A stretch of 64,000 nt of DNA from Pandoraea iniqua. Lineage in GTDB: Bacteria > Pseudomonadota > Gammaproteobacteria > Burkholderiales > Burkholderiaceae. Below the pieces are notes generated by a model that ran no database searches, was not told the origin of the DNA, and saw only the letters and a program-made list of their open reading frames with translations. The DNA lies in NCBI RefSeq assembly GCF_902459685.1, contig NZ_CABPSF010000008.1:124001-188000 (forward strand), read 5' to 3'. A program made the position numbers and the translations under genes. This document shows positions 28,844 to 37,426 of this stretch, one piece after another; positions within the stretch are counted from its first letter, which is position 1, and the number at the start of each line of letters is the position of its first letter.

Positions 28844-29794
28844 GTGAAATCCATTTTCTCCCGAACACGCTTTGGCAAGCTGCCTCGTTTCATGAACGTA
28901 GCGCGCCGGACGCGCAAGCTCGCTGTCGTCGGCTTGGCGCTGACGGCCATGGCAGTGAGTGGCGTGGCGCAGGCCGCCACGCTCACCATCGGCGGCAAGA
29001 ACTTCACTGAGCAACTGATTCTCTCCGAGATGACGGCGCAGTACCTGAAAAGCAAAGGCTACGACGTCGAACTCAAGAACGGTCTGGGCAGCGTGGTGAT
29101 GCGCCAGGGCATGGAGAGCAACCAGCTCGACGTGGTCTGGGAATACACCGGCACGTCGCTGATCGTCTACAACAAGGTCACCGAGAAGCTCGACCCGGCG
29201 CAGACCTACGAGCGAGTGAAAGAACTCGACGGCAAGATCGGCATCGTCTGGCTGAACCCGTCGACGCTCAACAACACGTACGCCTTCGCCATGCCCGGCA
29301 AGATCGCCCGCGAAGCCGGCATCGAAACGGTCTCGCAACTGATCGAGCGATTCAAGGCGAATCCGAAGATGCAGTTCGCCTTCGACATGGAATTCGTCGG
29401 CCGCTCGGATGGTCTCGAACCGATGGAACAACTCTACGACTTCCATCTCGAGCGCGAGAACATCAAGCAGATGGACCCGGGCCTCGTCTACACGGCGCTC
29501 AAGAACGAGCAGATCGACAGCGGTCTGGTCTACACGAGCGACGGCCGCAACAAGGGTTTCGATCTGAAGGTGCTCACCGACGACAAGGGCTTCTTCCCCG
29601 CGTACGCGGCGACGCCGGTAGTGCGTAAGGAAGTGCTCGACGCGAATCCGAAGCTGGCCGACGAACTCAACGTGTTGGCCGCGAAGATCAACGACGAGAA
29701 CATGCGCGAGATGAACGCCAAGGTCGACATCGAGCACAAGGGCGTGGCTCGCGTGGCGCGCGAATTCCTCTCACAGGAAGGGCTGGTGCAGTGA
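28844..29794 (+). CDS. Osmoprotectant ABC substrate-binding protein
   Basis: A 316-residue periplasmic OpuAC/OsmF-like binding protein. After a long basic lead, the hydrophobic stretch KLAVVGLALTAMAVSGVAQAA acts as signal peptide. The mature protein begins TLTIGGKNFTEQLILSEM, the family hallmark for quaternary-amine binders, and later carries VWEYTGTSLIVYNKV. The start is GTG at 28844 behind AAAGGAG; ATG 28892 would give a shorter lead. It lies between the two permease genes. Confidence 0.9.
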   Translation: MKSIFSRTRFGKLPRFMNVARRTRKLAVVGLALTAMAVSGVAQAATLTIGGKNFTEQLILSEMTAQYLKSKGYDVELKNGLGSVVMRQGMESNQLDVVWEYTGTSLIVYNKVTEKLDPAQTYERVKELDGKIGIVWLNPSTLNNTYAFAMPGKIAREAGIETVSQLIERFKANPKMQFAFDMEFVGRSDGLEPMEQLYDFHLERENIKQMDPGLVYTALKNEQIDSGLVYTSDGRNKGFDLKVLTDDKGFFPAYAATPVVRKEVLDANPKLADELNVLAAKINDENMREMNAKVDIEHKGVARVAREFLSQEGLVQ

Positions 29795-29846
29795 GGCCGT
29801 TGCCTCAGATGGCTCCGCCGCTGACGTCACAGATCGAGGAACTCCA

Positions 29847-30494
29847 ATGATTGAATTTTTGACTCACAACTGGCACCGCATCCTGAACCTCACGGTCCAG
29901 CATGCGTGGCTGGTGGCCGCGTCGGTCGGCGCGGCCATCGTGGTCGGCGTGCCGCTGGGCGTGCTGGTCACGCGTTTTCGCTGGCTGTCGGGCGTCGTGC
30001 TCGGGTTGGCGACGGTCGTGCTCACGATCCCGTCGATCGCGCTGTTCGGCCTGATGATTCCGCTGCTGTCGGTCTATGGCATCGGTATCGGGCCGGCGCC
30101 GGCCGTGGCCGCCGTCTTTCTCTATTCGTTGTTGCCGATCATGCGCAACACGTGTCTGGCGCTGCAACAGATCGATCCGAGCATCCGCGAAGCGGGCATC
30201 GGCATCGGCATGACGTTCTGGCAGCGCTTGCGTCTGGTTGAGTTGCCGCTGGCGGTGCCAGTGGTGCTGGGCGGCGTACGCACGGCTGTTGTGATGAATA
30301 TTGGCGTGATGGCCATTGGTGCCATCGTCGGCGCCGGCGGCCTCGGGGTGTTGATCACCCAAGGGATCAGCCAGAGCGATACCCGACAACTTGTCGTGGG
30401 TGCGGTCTTGGTGAGCTTGCTCGCCATCGTTGCCGACACTCTGTTGCACCGCCTCCAGCGCGTGCTGACACCCAAAGGAATTCGAACCGCATGA
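29847..30494 (+). CDS. Osmoprotectant ABC permease 2
   Basis: A 215-residue membrane protein with five to six hydrophobic segments and the cytoplasmic coupling loop IDPSIREAGIGIGMTFWQRL, homologous to permease 1. The two permeases presumably form the heterodimeric channel. A GAGGA site precedes the ATG. Its stop overlaps the ATPase start as ATGA. Confidence 0.9.
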   Translation: MIEFLTHNWHRILNLTVQHAWLVAASVGAAIVVGVPLGVLVTRFRWLSGVVLGLATVVLTIPSIALFGLMIPLLSVYGIGIGPAPAVAAVFLYSLLPIMRNTCLALQQIDPSIREAGIGIGMTFWQRLRLVELPLAVPVVLGGVRTAVVMNIGVMAIGAIVGAGGLGVLITQGISQSDTRQLVVGAVLVSLLAIVADTLLHRLQRVLTPKGIRTA

Positions 30495-31693
30495 TTACAC
30501 TCGACAATCTCACCAAAAGCTTCGTCCAGAAGGACGGCACCCGCGTGAACGCCGTGAACTCGGTCAGTCTCGAAGTGCCGCCGGGCGAAATCTGCGTCTT
30601 TCTCGGCCCGTCGGGTTGCGGCAAGACGACCACGCTCAAGATGATCAACCGGTTGATCAAGCCCACGTCGGGCCGCATTCTGCTCAACGGCGAAGACACC
30701 GGCAAGATCAACGAAATCGAATTGCGCCGCCACATCGGCTACGTGATTCAGCAGATCGGTCTGTTCCCGAACATGACCATCGAAGAGAACATCACGGTGG
30801 TGCCGCGTCTGCTGGGCTGGGACAAGAAGCGCTGCCGCGAACGTGCGACCGAACTGATGGCGATGGTGGCCCTCGATCCGAAGCACTATCTGTCGCGTTA
30901 TCCGCGCGAGTTGTCCGGCGGGCAGCAGCAGCGTATCGGCGTGATTCGCGCGTTGGCGGCCGATCCGCCCGTGCTGCTCATGGATGAGCCGTTCGGCGCG
31001 GTCGACCCGATCAATCGCGAGTCGATCCAGAACGAGTTCTTCCAGATGCAGCGTCAGTTGGGCAAGACCGTCATCATGGTGAGTCACGATATCGACGAGG
31101 CGATCAAGCTGGCCGACCGCATTGCGATCTTCCGGCAGGGGCGTCTGGTGCAGTACGCACAACCGGATGCGCTGCTGGCGCGCCCGGTCGACGAGTTCGT
31201 GGCGAGCTTTGTCGGTCACGACCGCATTCTGAAGCGCCTGCTGCTGGTGCGTGCGGAAGATGCCGCGACGCCGCAGCCGACCGTCAAGCCGCAGACCACG
31301 CTCGCGGAAGCCTACGGCATGATGGATGAGCTCGATACGCGTTCGCTGGTGGTTGTCGACGAAAACGCGAAGGCGCTGGGTTACATTGCCCGTCGCGACA
31401 CCCGTCATGCACAGGGGACGTGTGGCGAGCGAGTGCGCGATTTCAAGGCGTCGGCGGTGGCCAACGACAATCTGCGTGTGTTGCTCTCGCGCATGTACGA
31501 ACACAATCTGGCATCGCTGCCGGTGCTCGGCGACGACAATCAGTATCTGGGCGAAGTCACGCAGGATTCGATTGCCGACTATCTGAGTTCCGGCAAATCG
31601 CGGGGCAGTAGCGGCGGTGGTACGATTTCCGCCCCGTCGCTGCCCGGTTCGCCGAGCGTGGTGGCGAGTGTGCCGTTCGGGGCGCAGATTTAA
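30491..31693 (+). CDS. Osmoprotectant ABC ATPase with CBS domains
   Basis: A 400-residue OpuCA/ProV-type ATPase: Walker A FLGPSGCGKTT near residue 37, signature ELSGGQQQRIGVIRAL, Walker B PVLLMDEPFGAVD. Two CBS repeats follow (ELDTRSLVVVDENAKALGYI and NLASLPVLGDDNQYLGEV), which in OpuA sense ionic strength. A Gly/Ser-rich tail ends it. It completes the importer, with an intrinsic terminator about 50 bp after the stop. Confidence 0.93.
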   Translation: MITLDNLTKSFVQKDGTRVNAVNSVSLEVPPGEICVFLGPSGCGKTTTLKMINRLIKPTSGRILLNGEDTGKINEIELRRHIGYVIQQIGLFPNMTIEENITVVPRLLGWDKKRCRERATELMAMVALDPKHYLSRYPRELSGGQQQRIGVIRALAADPPVLLMDEPFGAVDPINRESIQNEFFQMQRQLGKTVIMVSHDIDEAIKLADRIAIFRQGRLVQYAQPDALLARPVDEFVASFVGHDRILKRLLLVRAEDAATPQPTVKPQTTLAEAYGMMDELDTRSLVVVDENAKALGYIARRDTRHAQGTCGERVRDFKASAVANDNLRVLLSRMYEHNLASLPVLGDDNQYLGEVTQDSIADYLSSGKSRGSSGGGTISAPSLPGSPSVVASVPFGAQI

Positions 31694-31741
31694 GGCAGTG
31701 CGCGGTCCGGGCAAGATGATCTGCCACGACACGGTGTGAGG

Positions 31742-31771
31742 AAATGACGGTCCAGCAGGGCCGTCATTTTT
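31742..31771 (+). terminator. Intrinsic terminator of the osmoprotectant operon
   Basis: AAATGACGG pairs with CCGTCATTT around a 10-nt loop and ends in a T-run on the plus strand. Confidence 0.85.
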
Positions 31772-31834
31772 GCATCTGTCGCATCTGTCGCATCTGTCGC
31801 ATCTGTCGCATCTGTCGCATCTGACGCATCTGTC
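31772..31834. repeat. 9-bp tandem repeat after the osmoprotectant operon
   Basis: Seven consecutive copies of GCATCTGTC, the sixth varying as GCATCTGAC, directly after the terminator. It is non-coding and the longest of three 9-bp arrays in the window. Confidence 0.95.
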
Positions 31835-31922
31835 GTCCGCACGTGGACAATGCGTGAACGTGGCGATGCGGAACGTACACAGCAAGCAGCAAGCAGGCAA
31901 ATCGTAGTCAAGGAGTTGCAGG

Positions 31923-33158
31923 ATGACGTGGGATTCGATGTTGATGTGGCTGGAGAACGCGCAGTGGGCGCATATGGTCGGCGGGCTGGCGATCTTGGTC
32001 GTGGCGGCGTTGCTGGTGCAGGCGGTGGCGACCTTCGTGATCGTGCGCGTGGCGCGCATGGTCGTGCAGCGCACGGCCAACCGATGGGACGACGCTTTGC
32101 TGACCCATCGGGTCTTCCAGCGGGCGGCGCACATTCTGCCGTATCTGGTGATTCAGTTCGGCATTGAATTAGTCCCCGATGTGCCGCCGAAGCTTGCGAT
32201 CGTGATCGCCAATGTGGCGCTCGCGACGACGTTGCTCTACGCGACGCTCGCCATCGCGGGGATGCTGAACGCTTCGCAGGCTGTCTATGCGACGTCGGAG
32301 CACGCGCGCACGCGGTCGATCAAGGGTTATGTGCAGTTGGGCAAAATCGCGTTGTACGTGGTTGCGGCCATTGCCATCGTGGCGACCATCATCGATCGTT
32401 CGCCGTGGCTGCTGCTCTCCGGGCTGGGGGCGATGTCGGCGGTGTTGCTGCTGGTGTTCAAGGACACGATCATGTCGTTCGTGGCGAGCGTGCAGCTCAC
32501 TTCCAACGACATGCTGCGCGTGGGCGACTGGATCGAAATGCCGCAGGTCGGTGCCGACGGCGACGTGGTGGATATCGCGTTGCACACGGTGAAAGTGCAG
32601 AACTGGGACAAGACGATCACGACGATTCCGACGTGGCGGATGATCTCGGAGAGCTTCCGCAACTGGCGCGGCATGCAGCAGGCGGGCGGGCGACGCATCA
32701 AGCGCACGTTGTGCATCGATGCGGGCAGCGTGGGCTTTTTGGACGAGAGCGAAATCGCGCGCTTGTCGAAAGTGCATCTGCTGGCGCCGTATCTGTCGGA
32801 GAAGCAACGCACGATTGCCGAGGCGAATGCGGCGTTGGGCAATGCGGCGGGCGTGCTGGCGAACACGCGCCGGCTGACGAACATCGGCACGTTCCGCGCG
32901 TATGCGTTGGCGTATCTGAAGTCGCATCCGAATATTCACGAGAACATGACATGCATGGTGCGCTCGCTAGAGCCGTCGGCCACGGGCATTCCCGTCGAGC
33001 TGTACTGCTTCACGAACACGATCGTGTGGGCGGAATACGAGCGCGTGCAGGGCGATGTGTTCGACCACCTGCTCGCGATCCTGCCCGAGTTCGGCCTGCG
33101 CATGTACCAGAACCCGGCAGGTGCCGATTTGCTGCGCTGGCAGCAGCGGGCGGCTTGA
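31923..33158 (+). CDS. ybdG: MscS-family mechanosensitive channel (YbdG-like)
   Basis: A 411-residue inner-membrane protein with about five hydrophobic segments, the last one (LLSGLGAMSAVLLLVFKDTIM) resembling the MscS pore helix. The beta domain MLRVGDWIEMPQVGADGDVVDI follows. A large cytosolic C-terminal part with ITTIPTWRMISESFRNWRG is characteristic of YbdG. These channels open during osmotic downshock, which suits the adjacent osmoprotectant importer. The start has an AAGGAG site. Confidence 0.88.
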   Translation: MTWDSMLMWLENAQWAHMVGGLAILVVAALLVQAVATFVIVRVARMVVQRTANRWDDALLTHRVFQRAAHILPYLVIQFGIELVPDVPPKLAIVIANVALATTLLYATLAIAGMLNASQAVYATSEHARTRSIKGYVQLGKIALYVVAAIAIVATIIDRSPWLLLSGLGAMSAVLLLVFKDTIMSFVASVQLTSNDMLRVGDWIEMPQVGADGDVVDIALHTVKVQNWDKTITTIPTWRMISESFRNWRGMQQAGGRRIKRTLCIDAGSVGFLDESEIARLSKVHLLAPYLSEKQRTIAEANAALGNAAGVLANTRRLTNIGTFRAYALAYLKSHPNIHENMTCMVRSLEPSATGIPVELYCFTNTIVWAEYERVQGDVFDHLLAILPEFGLRMYQNPAGADLLRWQQRAA

Positions 33159-33368
33159 TATTGGCGAGAGCGTGAGGAAAAAACGCGCGTGCATGACGCA
33201 TAAAAACTGTGCGCTGTTTCTGACTGATCGCGCGATTTTTCCGAGACCCGCTTCAGGAATATTCCGGAAGATTGTTGCCCCTGTTTACTTCACCGTTCAC
33301 GCCTGCGACGATGCTTCACGACTCACGCAAGATGAGATGTCGACGGGGCAATGTGATGGGGTGGTGCA

Positions 33369-33500
33369 ATGGATGACAGGGACAGCTTTGACGCAACAGT
33401 AAAGACATCGGACGCCGTGGCGGATGACACCTATGACGATGGTGAACTCTTGCTCGGTAATCTCGGCAACGACTTCGATGAGGAGGAGTGGACGTGGTGA
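33369..33500 (+). CDS. Small acidic ORF, candidate antitoxin of the MazF toxin
   Basis: A 43-residue ORF (MDDRDSFDATVKTSDAVADD onward), strongly Asp/Glu-rich and ending NDFDEEEWTW. Its stop overlaps the GTG start of the mazF-like gene as GTGA, and an AGGAGGAG box inside its last codons serves the toxin. The acidic, Trp-containing C-terminus resembles the tail with which MazE blocks MazF, but there is no AbrB-type DNA-binding domain. I see no such domain in any upstream frame either. Function is inferred from position and composition only. Confidence 0.5.
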   Translation: MDDRDSFDATVKTSDAVADDTYDDGELLLGNLGNDFDEEEWTW

Positions 33501-33838
33501 AACGCGGCGACGTCTGGTTCGTTGCGTTAGATCCGACGGTCGGGAGTGAGATCAGGAAGACGCGTCCATGCGTGGTGGTGTCGTCTGCGCGGATGCACCG
33601 ACATGTTCGCACGGTGATTGTGGTGCCATTGACGTCATCGGCGCGTATGTCGCGCTTTCGCGTGCCGACTAGTTTCGATGGGCGACATGGGTCGCTGGTC
33701 GTCGATCAGGTGCGGGCAATCGACAGGCGGCGTCTGGTGCGCCGGGTTGGGGTGCTCAACAGCGCGGCGCTCAGTGACACGATGCACCATCTGCGCGAAG
33801 CCTTTGCCGATGATGATCGGGACGGGATCGTTCATTGA
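33497..33838 (+). CDS. MazF/PemK-family endoribonuclease toxin
   Basis: A 113-residue protein beginning MKRGDVWFVALDPTVGSEI, the MazF hallmark, followed by KTRPCVVVSS, VIVVPLTSS and GSLVVDQVRAIDRRRL. MazF toxins cleave mRNA at short sequences. GTG 33497 is preferred: it overlaps the stop of the acidic ORF by 4 bp and sits 8 nt after AGGAGGAG. GTGs at 33494 and 33488 are alternatives. A strong terminator follows. Confidence 0.88.
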   Translation: MKRGDVWFVALDPTVGSEIRKTRPCVVVSSARMHRHVRTVIVVPLTSSARMSRFRVPTSFDGRHGSLVVDQVRAIDRRRLVRRVGVLNSAALSDTMHHLREAFADDDRDGIVH

Positions 33839-33860
33839 ATCGATGGCGTGAATGTCATGA

Positions 33861-33887
33861 AAAAGGGCTCCCTAGCGGGAGCCCTTC
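33861..33887. terminator. Bidirectional terminator between mazF and the OYE gene
   Basis: GGGCTCCC-TAGC-GGGAGCCC is a perfect 8-bp stem with A4 before and TT-CTC after, between two convergent genes. Confidence 0.85.
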
Positions 33888-33960
33888 TCAATCGGTCCGG
33901 CGACCTATCGCCAACGCCGCGAGGGCGCGGTGTCAGATCGTCGCCCCCCATTTAGTTTAA

Positions 33961-35085
33961 TTACGCCACCGATTCATCCAACGTCGGATAGTCCACATAA
34001 CCGCGGGCGTCGCCGCCGTAAAGCGTGTCGCGGTCGAGCGGATTGAATGGGCCGCCGCGCTTGAGGCGTTCCACCAGATCCGGGTTGGCAATGAACGGCT
34101 TGCCGAAGGCGATCAGATCCGCGAGGTTGTCCTTGCGGGCTTCGATGGCCAGCGCGAGGTCATAGCCGTTGTTGGCCATGTACGTGCCGTTGAACAAGCG
34201 ACGCAGCTTTTGCAGATCGAAGCCGTCCGCCACTTCGCGCGGGCCGCCCGTCGCCCCTTCGACCACGTGCAGATACACGAGGCCGAAACGGTTCAACTGT
34301 TCCACGGCATAGGTGAACACCGGTTCCGGATTGCTGTCGCCGCAATCGTTGGCCGGGCTGATCGGCGAGAGACGAATGCCGACGCGATCGCCGCCCCACA
34401 CATCGACGACGGCCTGCGTGACTTCGAGCGTCAGGCGCACGCGGTTTTCGATGCTGCCGCCGTACTGGTCCGTACGATGGTTTGTCTTGTCGCGCATGAA
34501 CTGGTCGAGCAGATACCCGTTCGCGGCGTGAATTTCCACACCGTCGAAACCGGCGCGCTTGGCGCACTCGGCCGCATGACGGTACTGTTCGACGATGCCC
34601 GGAATCTCGGACGTCTCAAGCGCACGCGGCGTTGGGTGCGGCTCGAACCCGTGCTCGGTGAAGGCCTTGCCTGCCGGCTGAATCGCCGAAGGCGCGACCG
34701 GCAGTCCGCCGTCCGGTTGCAGCGACGGGTGCGAGATACGGCCCACGTGCCAGAGCTGGCAGAAAATCTTGCCGCCCTTGGCGTGCAGCGCGTCGGTTAC
34801 CTGCTTCCAGCCGGCGACTTGCTCGTCCGTGTAGATGCCCGGCGTGAATGCGTAGCCCTTGCCTTGCTGCGAGATATTGGTGGCTTCGCTGATGATGAGG
34901 CCGGCCGAAGCGCGTTGCGCGTAATACTCGGCGACCAGCGGGCCGGGCACATCACCGGCACTGGCGCGGCTGCGGGTCAGCGGCGCCATCACGACGCGAT
35001 TGCTCAGCTCGAGCGGGCCCAGCCGGTACGGCGAAAAAAGGTCCGTGTCGAGCGACGAGAGTTGGGTAGCTTGGGAATCCGTCAT
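33961..35085 (-). CDS. nemA: Alkene reductase, Old Yellow Enzyme family (NemA-like)
   Basis: A 374-residue FMN-dependent TIM-barrel ene-reductase that reduces activated C=C bonds or nitro groups with NAD(P)H. It starts LFSPYRLGPLELSNRVVMAP and has the family segments QLWHVGRISH, GFDGVEIHAANGYLLDQF and the FMN-site RLSPISPAND. ATG 35085 has an AGGA site; the open frame to 35229 is unlike the family. It lies 68 bp from the MFS gene in the same direction, so the two may be co-regulated by the upstream TetR protein. Confidence 0.92.
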   Translation of the reverse strand: MTDSQATQLSSLDTDLFSPYRLGPLELSNRVVMAPLTRSRASAGDVPGPLVAEYYAQRASAGLIISEATNISQQGKGYAFTPGIYTDEQVAGWKQVTDALHAKGGKIFCQLWHVGRISHPSLQPDGGLPVAPSAIQPAGKAFTEHGFEPHPTPRALETSEIPGIVEQYRHAAECAKRAGFDGVEIHAANGYLLDQFMRDKTNHRTDQYGGSIENRVRLTLEVTQAVVDVWGGDRVGIRLSPISPANDCGDSNPEPVFTYAVEQLNRFGLVYLHVVEGATGGPREVADGFDLQKLRRLFNGTYMANNGYDLALAIEARKDNLADLIAFGKPFIANPDLVERLKRGGPFNPLDRDTLYGGDARGYVDYPTLDESVA

Positions 35086-35153
35086 TGCTGAAGGTCCTGT
35101 GAAAGTTGGGGGTTGCTGTGCTGCACAAAAACCTGCACAGGTTAAGGCAATTT

Positions 35154-36440
35154 TTAAGCGCTTGCAGGGCTCGGGCTCGTCGGTGCCCGGCGCGCGATAC
35201 GCAACACCATGAAGGCGCCAATGATGCACACGCCGCCCGAGAGCATCGATGCCATCGTGTAGTTACCCAGCGTGGCGCGCAGCGAGCCGGCGACCAACGC
35301 CGCCGTGGCTGCACCGAGTTGGTGCCCGGCCACGATCCAGCCGAAAACGATCGGCGCCATGGTCTTGCCGAACACGTCGGTGGTCAGGCGCACCGTCGGC
35401 GGCACCGTGGCGATCCAGTCGAGACCGTAGAACAGGGCAAACAGCGGCAGGCCGAAGAAGTCGAGCCCAAACGCATGCGGCAGATAGATCAACGACAGAC
35501 CACGCAGCCCGTAGTACCAGAACAGCAGCACACGGCTGTTGTAGCGATCGGAGAGCCAGCCGGAGAGCGTTGTGCCCACGAGGTCGAGCACGCCCATCGC
35601 GGCGAGAATACCGGCGCCCTTGACCTCGGAGATGCCATAGTCGCCACACATCGCGATGAAGTGCGTGCCGATATAACCGTTGGTGCTGGCGCCGCAAATG
35701 AAGAAGCTGAAGAAGAGCAGCCAGAAGTCGCGCTTGCCGGCCGCCATGCGCAGTACCGACAGCGCGTGCTTCAGCGGGTTGCCTTGGGCGAGTTGCACGT
35801 CGGGGGCGTCTTCCGGAGCGCCCACCGGGCGCAGCCCGACCGAGCCTGGACGCTCAGGCACCAGAAACGCGACCAGCGGCAGCACGAGCGCCGCAACCAC
35901 CGCGACGATCAGCACGACCGGACGCCAGCCGTAACGCTCGGTGATGGCGGCCATCATCGGCAGGAAGACCATCTGACCCGTCGCGGAACTGGCCGTGAGA
36001 ATGCCCATGGCAAGGCCACGGTGCGTATGGAACCAGCGATTCGAGACGGTTGCCGCGAGCGTAACTGCCGCTACACCGGTACCGCCACCGACCATCACGC
36101 CCCAGATCAGAATCATCTGCCACGGGGCGGTCATCAGCGAGGAGAGGGCGGTGCCCGAAGACAACAGCAGCAAGGCGACCATGACCGTCGGACGGATGCC
36201 GAAACGCTGCATCGCCGCCGCCGCAAACGGCCCGGTCAGGCCATACAGCGCAAGGTTCACGGAAATCGCCAGCGACACCGTAGCGCGGCTCCAGCCGAAA
36301 TCATGCTCCAGCGGCACCATCATCACGCTGGGCGTGGCGCGAATACCCGCCGAGGCGAGCAGGACGAGGAAAATCACGCCCACGACAATCCACCCGTAGT
36401 GGAAATGGCCGTTGATGCGTCTTGCAATGGCTGCCTTCAT
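35154..36440 (-). CDS. MFS transporter (oxalate/formate- or MCT-like)
   Basis: A 428-residue inner-membrane carrier with about twelve hydrophobic segments, opening HFHYGWIVVGVIFLVLLASA, a typical start for the monocarboxylate/oxalate-formate branch. The loop-2 motif is in GPFAAAAMQRFGIRPT and the loop-8 counterpart is LSGWLSDRYNSR. Substrate unknown, probably an organic acid. ATG 36440 is chosen because the first helix follows closely; ATG 36500 would add 20 residues. It is divergent from the tetR gene across an operator-rich gap. Confidence 0.85.
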   Translation of the reverse strand: MKAAIARRINGHFHYGWIVVGVIFLVLLASAGIRATPSVMMVPLEHDFGWSRATVSLAISVNLALYGLTGPFAAAAMQRFGIRPTVMVALLLLSSGTALSSLMTAPWQMILIWGVMVGGGTGVAAVTLAATVSNRWFHTHRGLAMGILTASSATGQMVFLPMMAAITERYGWRPVVLIVAVVAALVLPLVAFLVPERPGSVGLRPVGAPEDAPDVQLAQGNPLKHALSVLRMAAGKRDFWLLFFSFFICGASTNGYIGTHFIAMCGDYGISEVKGAGILAAMGVLDLVGTTLSGWLSDRYNSRVLLFWYYGLRGLSLIYLPHAFGLDFFGLPLFALFYGLDWIATVPPTVRLTTDVFGKTMAPIVFGWIVAGHQLGAATAALVAGSLRATLGNYTMASMLSGGVCIIGAFMVLRIARRAPTSPSPASA

Positions 36441-36535
36441 GGCGGGAATCCTTGCGGTTCCGGGGGACCGCGTCACGATTTCGGGAACGTTGCCTGTCAC
36501 CGTGCTGTCTATCGGGATAACGGTTTGTGACAGCT

Positions 36536-36578
36536 CGGTAACATGAGGTTGCCATGTTATGAACCGATCGGTAACATG
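36536..36578. promoter_or_regulatory. Putative TetR-family operator
   Basis: TAACATG-N7-CATGTTA (36539-36559) is a perfect inverted repeat. A third half-site, CGGTAACATG, recurs at 36569-36578, exactly 33 bp from the first CGGTAACATG. A palindrome ACCGATCGGT lies between (36563-36572). The cluster is in the divergent MFS-tetR promoter region. Confidence 0.65.
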
Positions 36579-36683
36579 TCAAGCATTCCTTTGTGACGGC
36601 AGGGGCTTTCCGCGACCCGCCAGCGCACTGCCGAGGCGCCGCATGCCTTCCGTCACAAATCATAGAATCAGGAGCGCCAGAGA

Positions 36684-37367
36684 ATGGCCAAAACGATAGC
36701 CCGGGATCCCACGCAAGCCACCAGCGCGGAAGGCTCCCCCGCAACGGGTCGCAGCACGGTCAAAGGCGGCCGGCATGTGACGCCGGCACCGTTGGCGCAG
36801 CAATATCTGCTCAATGCCGCTGTGGAGTTGTTTCACACGGAGGGCGTGCGGGCCGTGGGGGTGGACGCCGTCGTCAAGCGCGCGGGCGTCAACAAGATGT
36901 GCCTGTATCGCCAGTTCGCGTCGAAAGACGAGCTGATTCTGGCGTATCTGGATGAAATGCAGACGTGCAGTCTTCAGCGCATCGACGAGAGTATTGCCCG
37001 CCGACCGGGCGAGCCGGGCAAGCAGTTGCTTCAGATCTTCGTGGATTTGGCGGAACGTGCAAGCCATCCCGGCTATCGCGGGTGCCCGTTCGTGAACGTG
37101 GCCGCCGAGTTTCCGGATCCGGAACACCCGGCCCGCAAGTCGGTGGTGAACTACAAGGCGGAAGTGGTGCGCCGCTTCACCGAGTTGGCAACGGCTGCCG
37201 GTTTGCAGGAACCGGCCCCATTGGTCGATGCGCTGTCGCTGGTGCTCGAAGGCGCCTACGCCGCAAGCCAGACGTTCGGCCCGGGGTCGGCCCCGTTGCG
37301 GGTGCTGCCTACGGTGGCCGCGCAGATCATCGACGCGGCGCTATCGGAAGTGGCTGCACCCGCCTGA
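36684..37367 (+). CDS. TetR-family transcriptional regulator
   Basis: 227 residues. A basic, Ser/Thr-rich N-terminal extension of ~35 residues precedes a TetR HTH (LNAAVELFHTEGVRAVGVDA, then VVKRAGVNKMCLYRQFASKD). A helical ligand domain follows, with HPGYRGCPFVNVAAEFPD, a motif common in regulators of reductase and efflux genes. It probably represses the divergent MFS-nemA unit and itself; the ligand is unknown. Confidence 0.88.
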   Translation: MAKTIARDPTQATSAEGSPATGRSTVKGGRHVTPAPLAQQYLLNAAVELFHTEGVRAVGVDAVVKRAGVNKMCLYRQFASKDELILAYLDEMQTCSLQRIDESIARRPGEPGKQLLQIFVDLAERASHPGYRGCPFVNVAAEFPDPEHPARKSVVNYKAEVVRRFTELATAAGLQEPAPLVDALSLVLEGAYAASQTFGPGSAPLRVLPTVAAQIIDAALSEVAAPA

Positions 37368-37378
37368 TGAGGAAGCAC

Positions 37379-37412
37379 AACGGCGAACGGCACGAACCGT
37401 CGCCGTTCGCGT
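37379..37412. terminator. Hairpin between convergent tetR and chemoreceptor genes
   Basis: CGGCG-ACGG pairs with CCGT-CGCCG around a 6-nt loop with a bulged A, in the short gap between the two stops. No long T-tract. Confidence 0.5.
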
Positions 37413-37426
37413 TATCTGGCGCTCTC

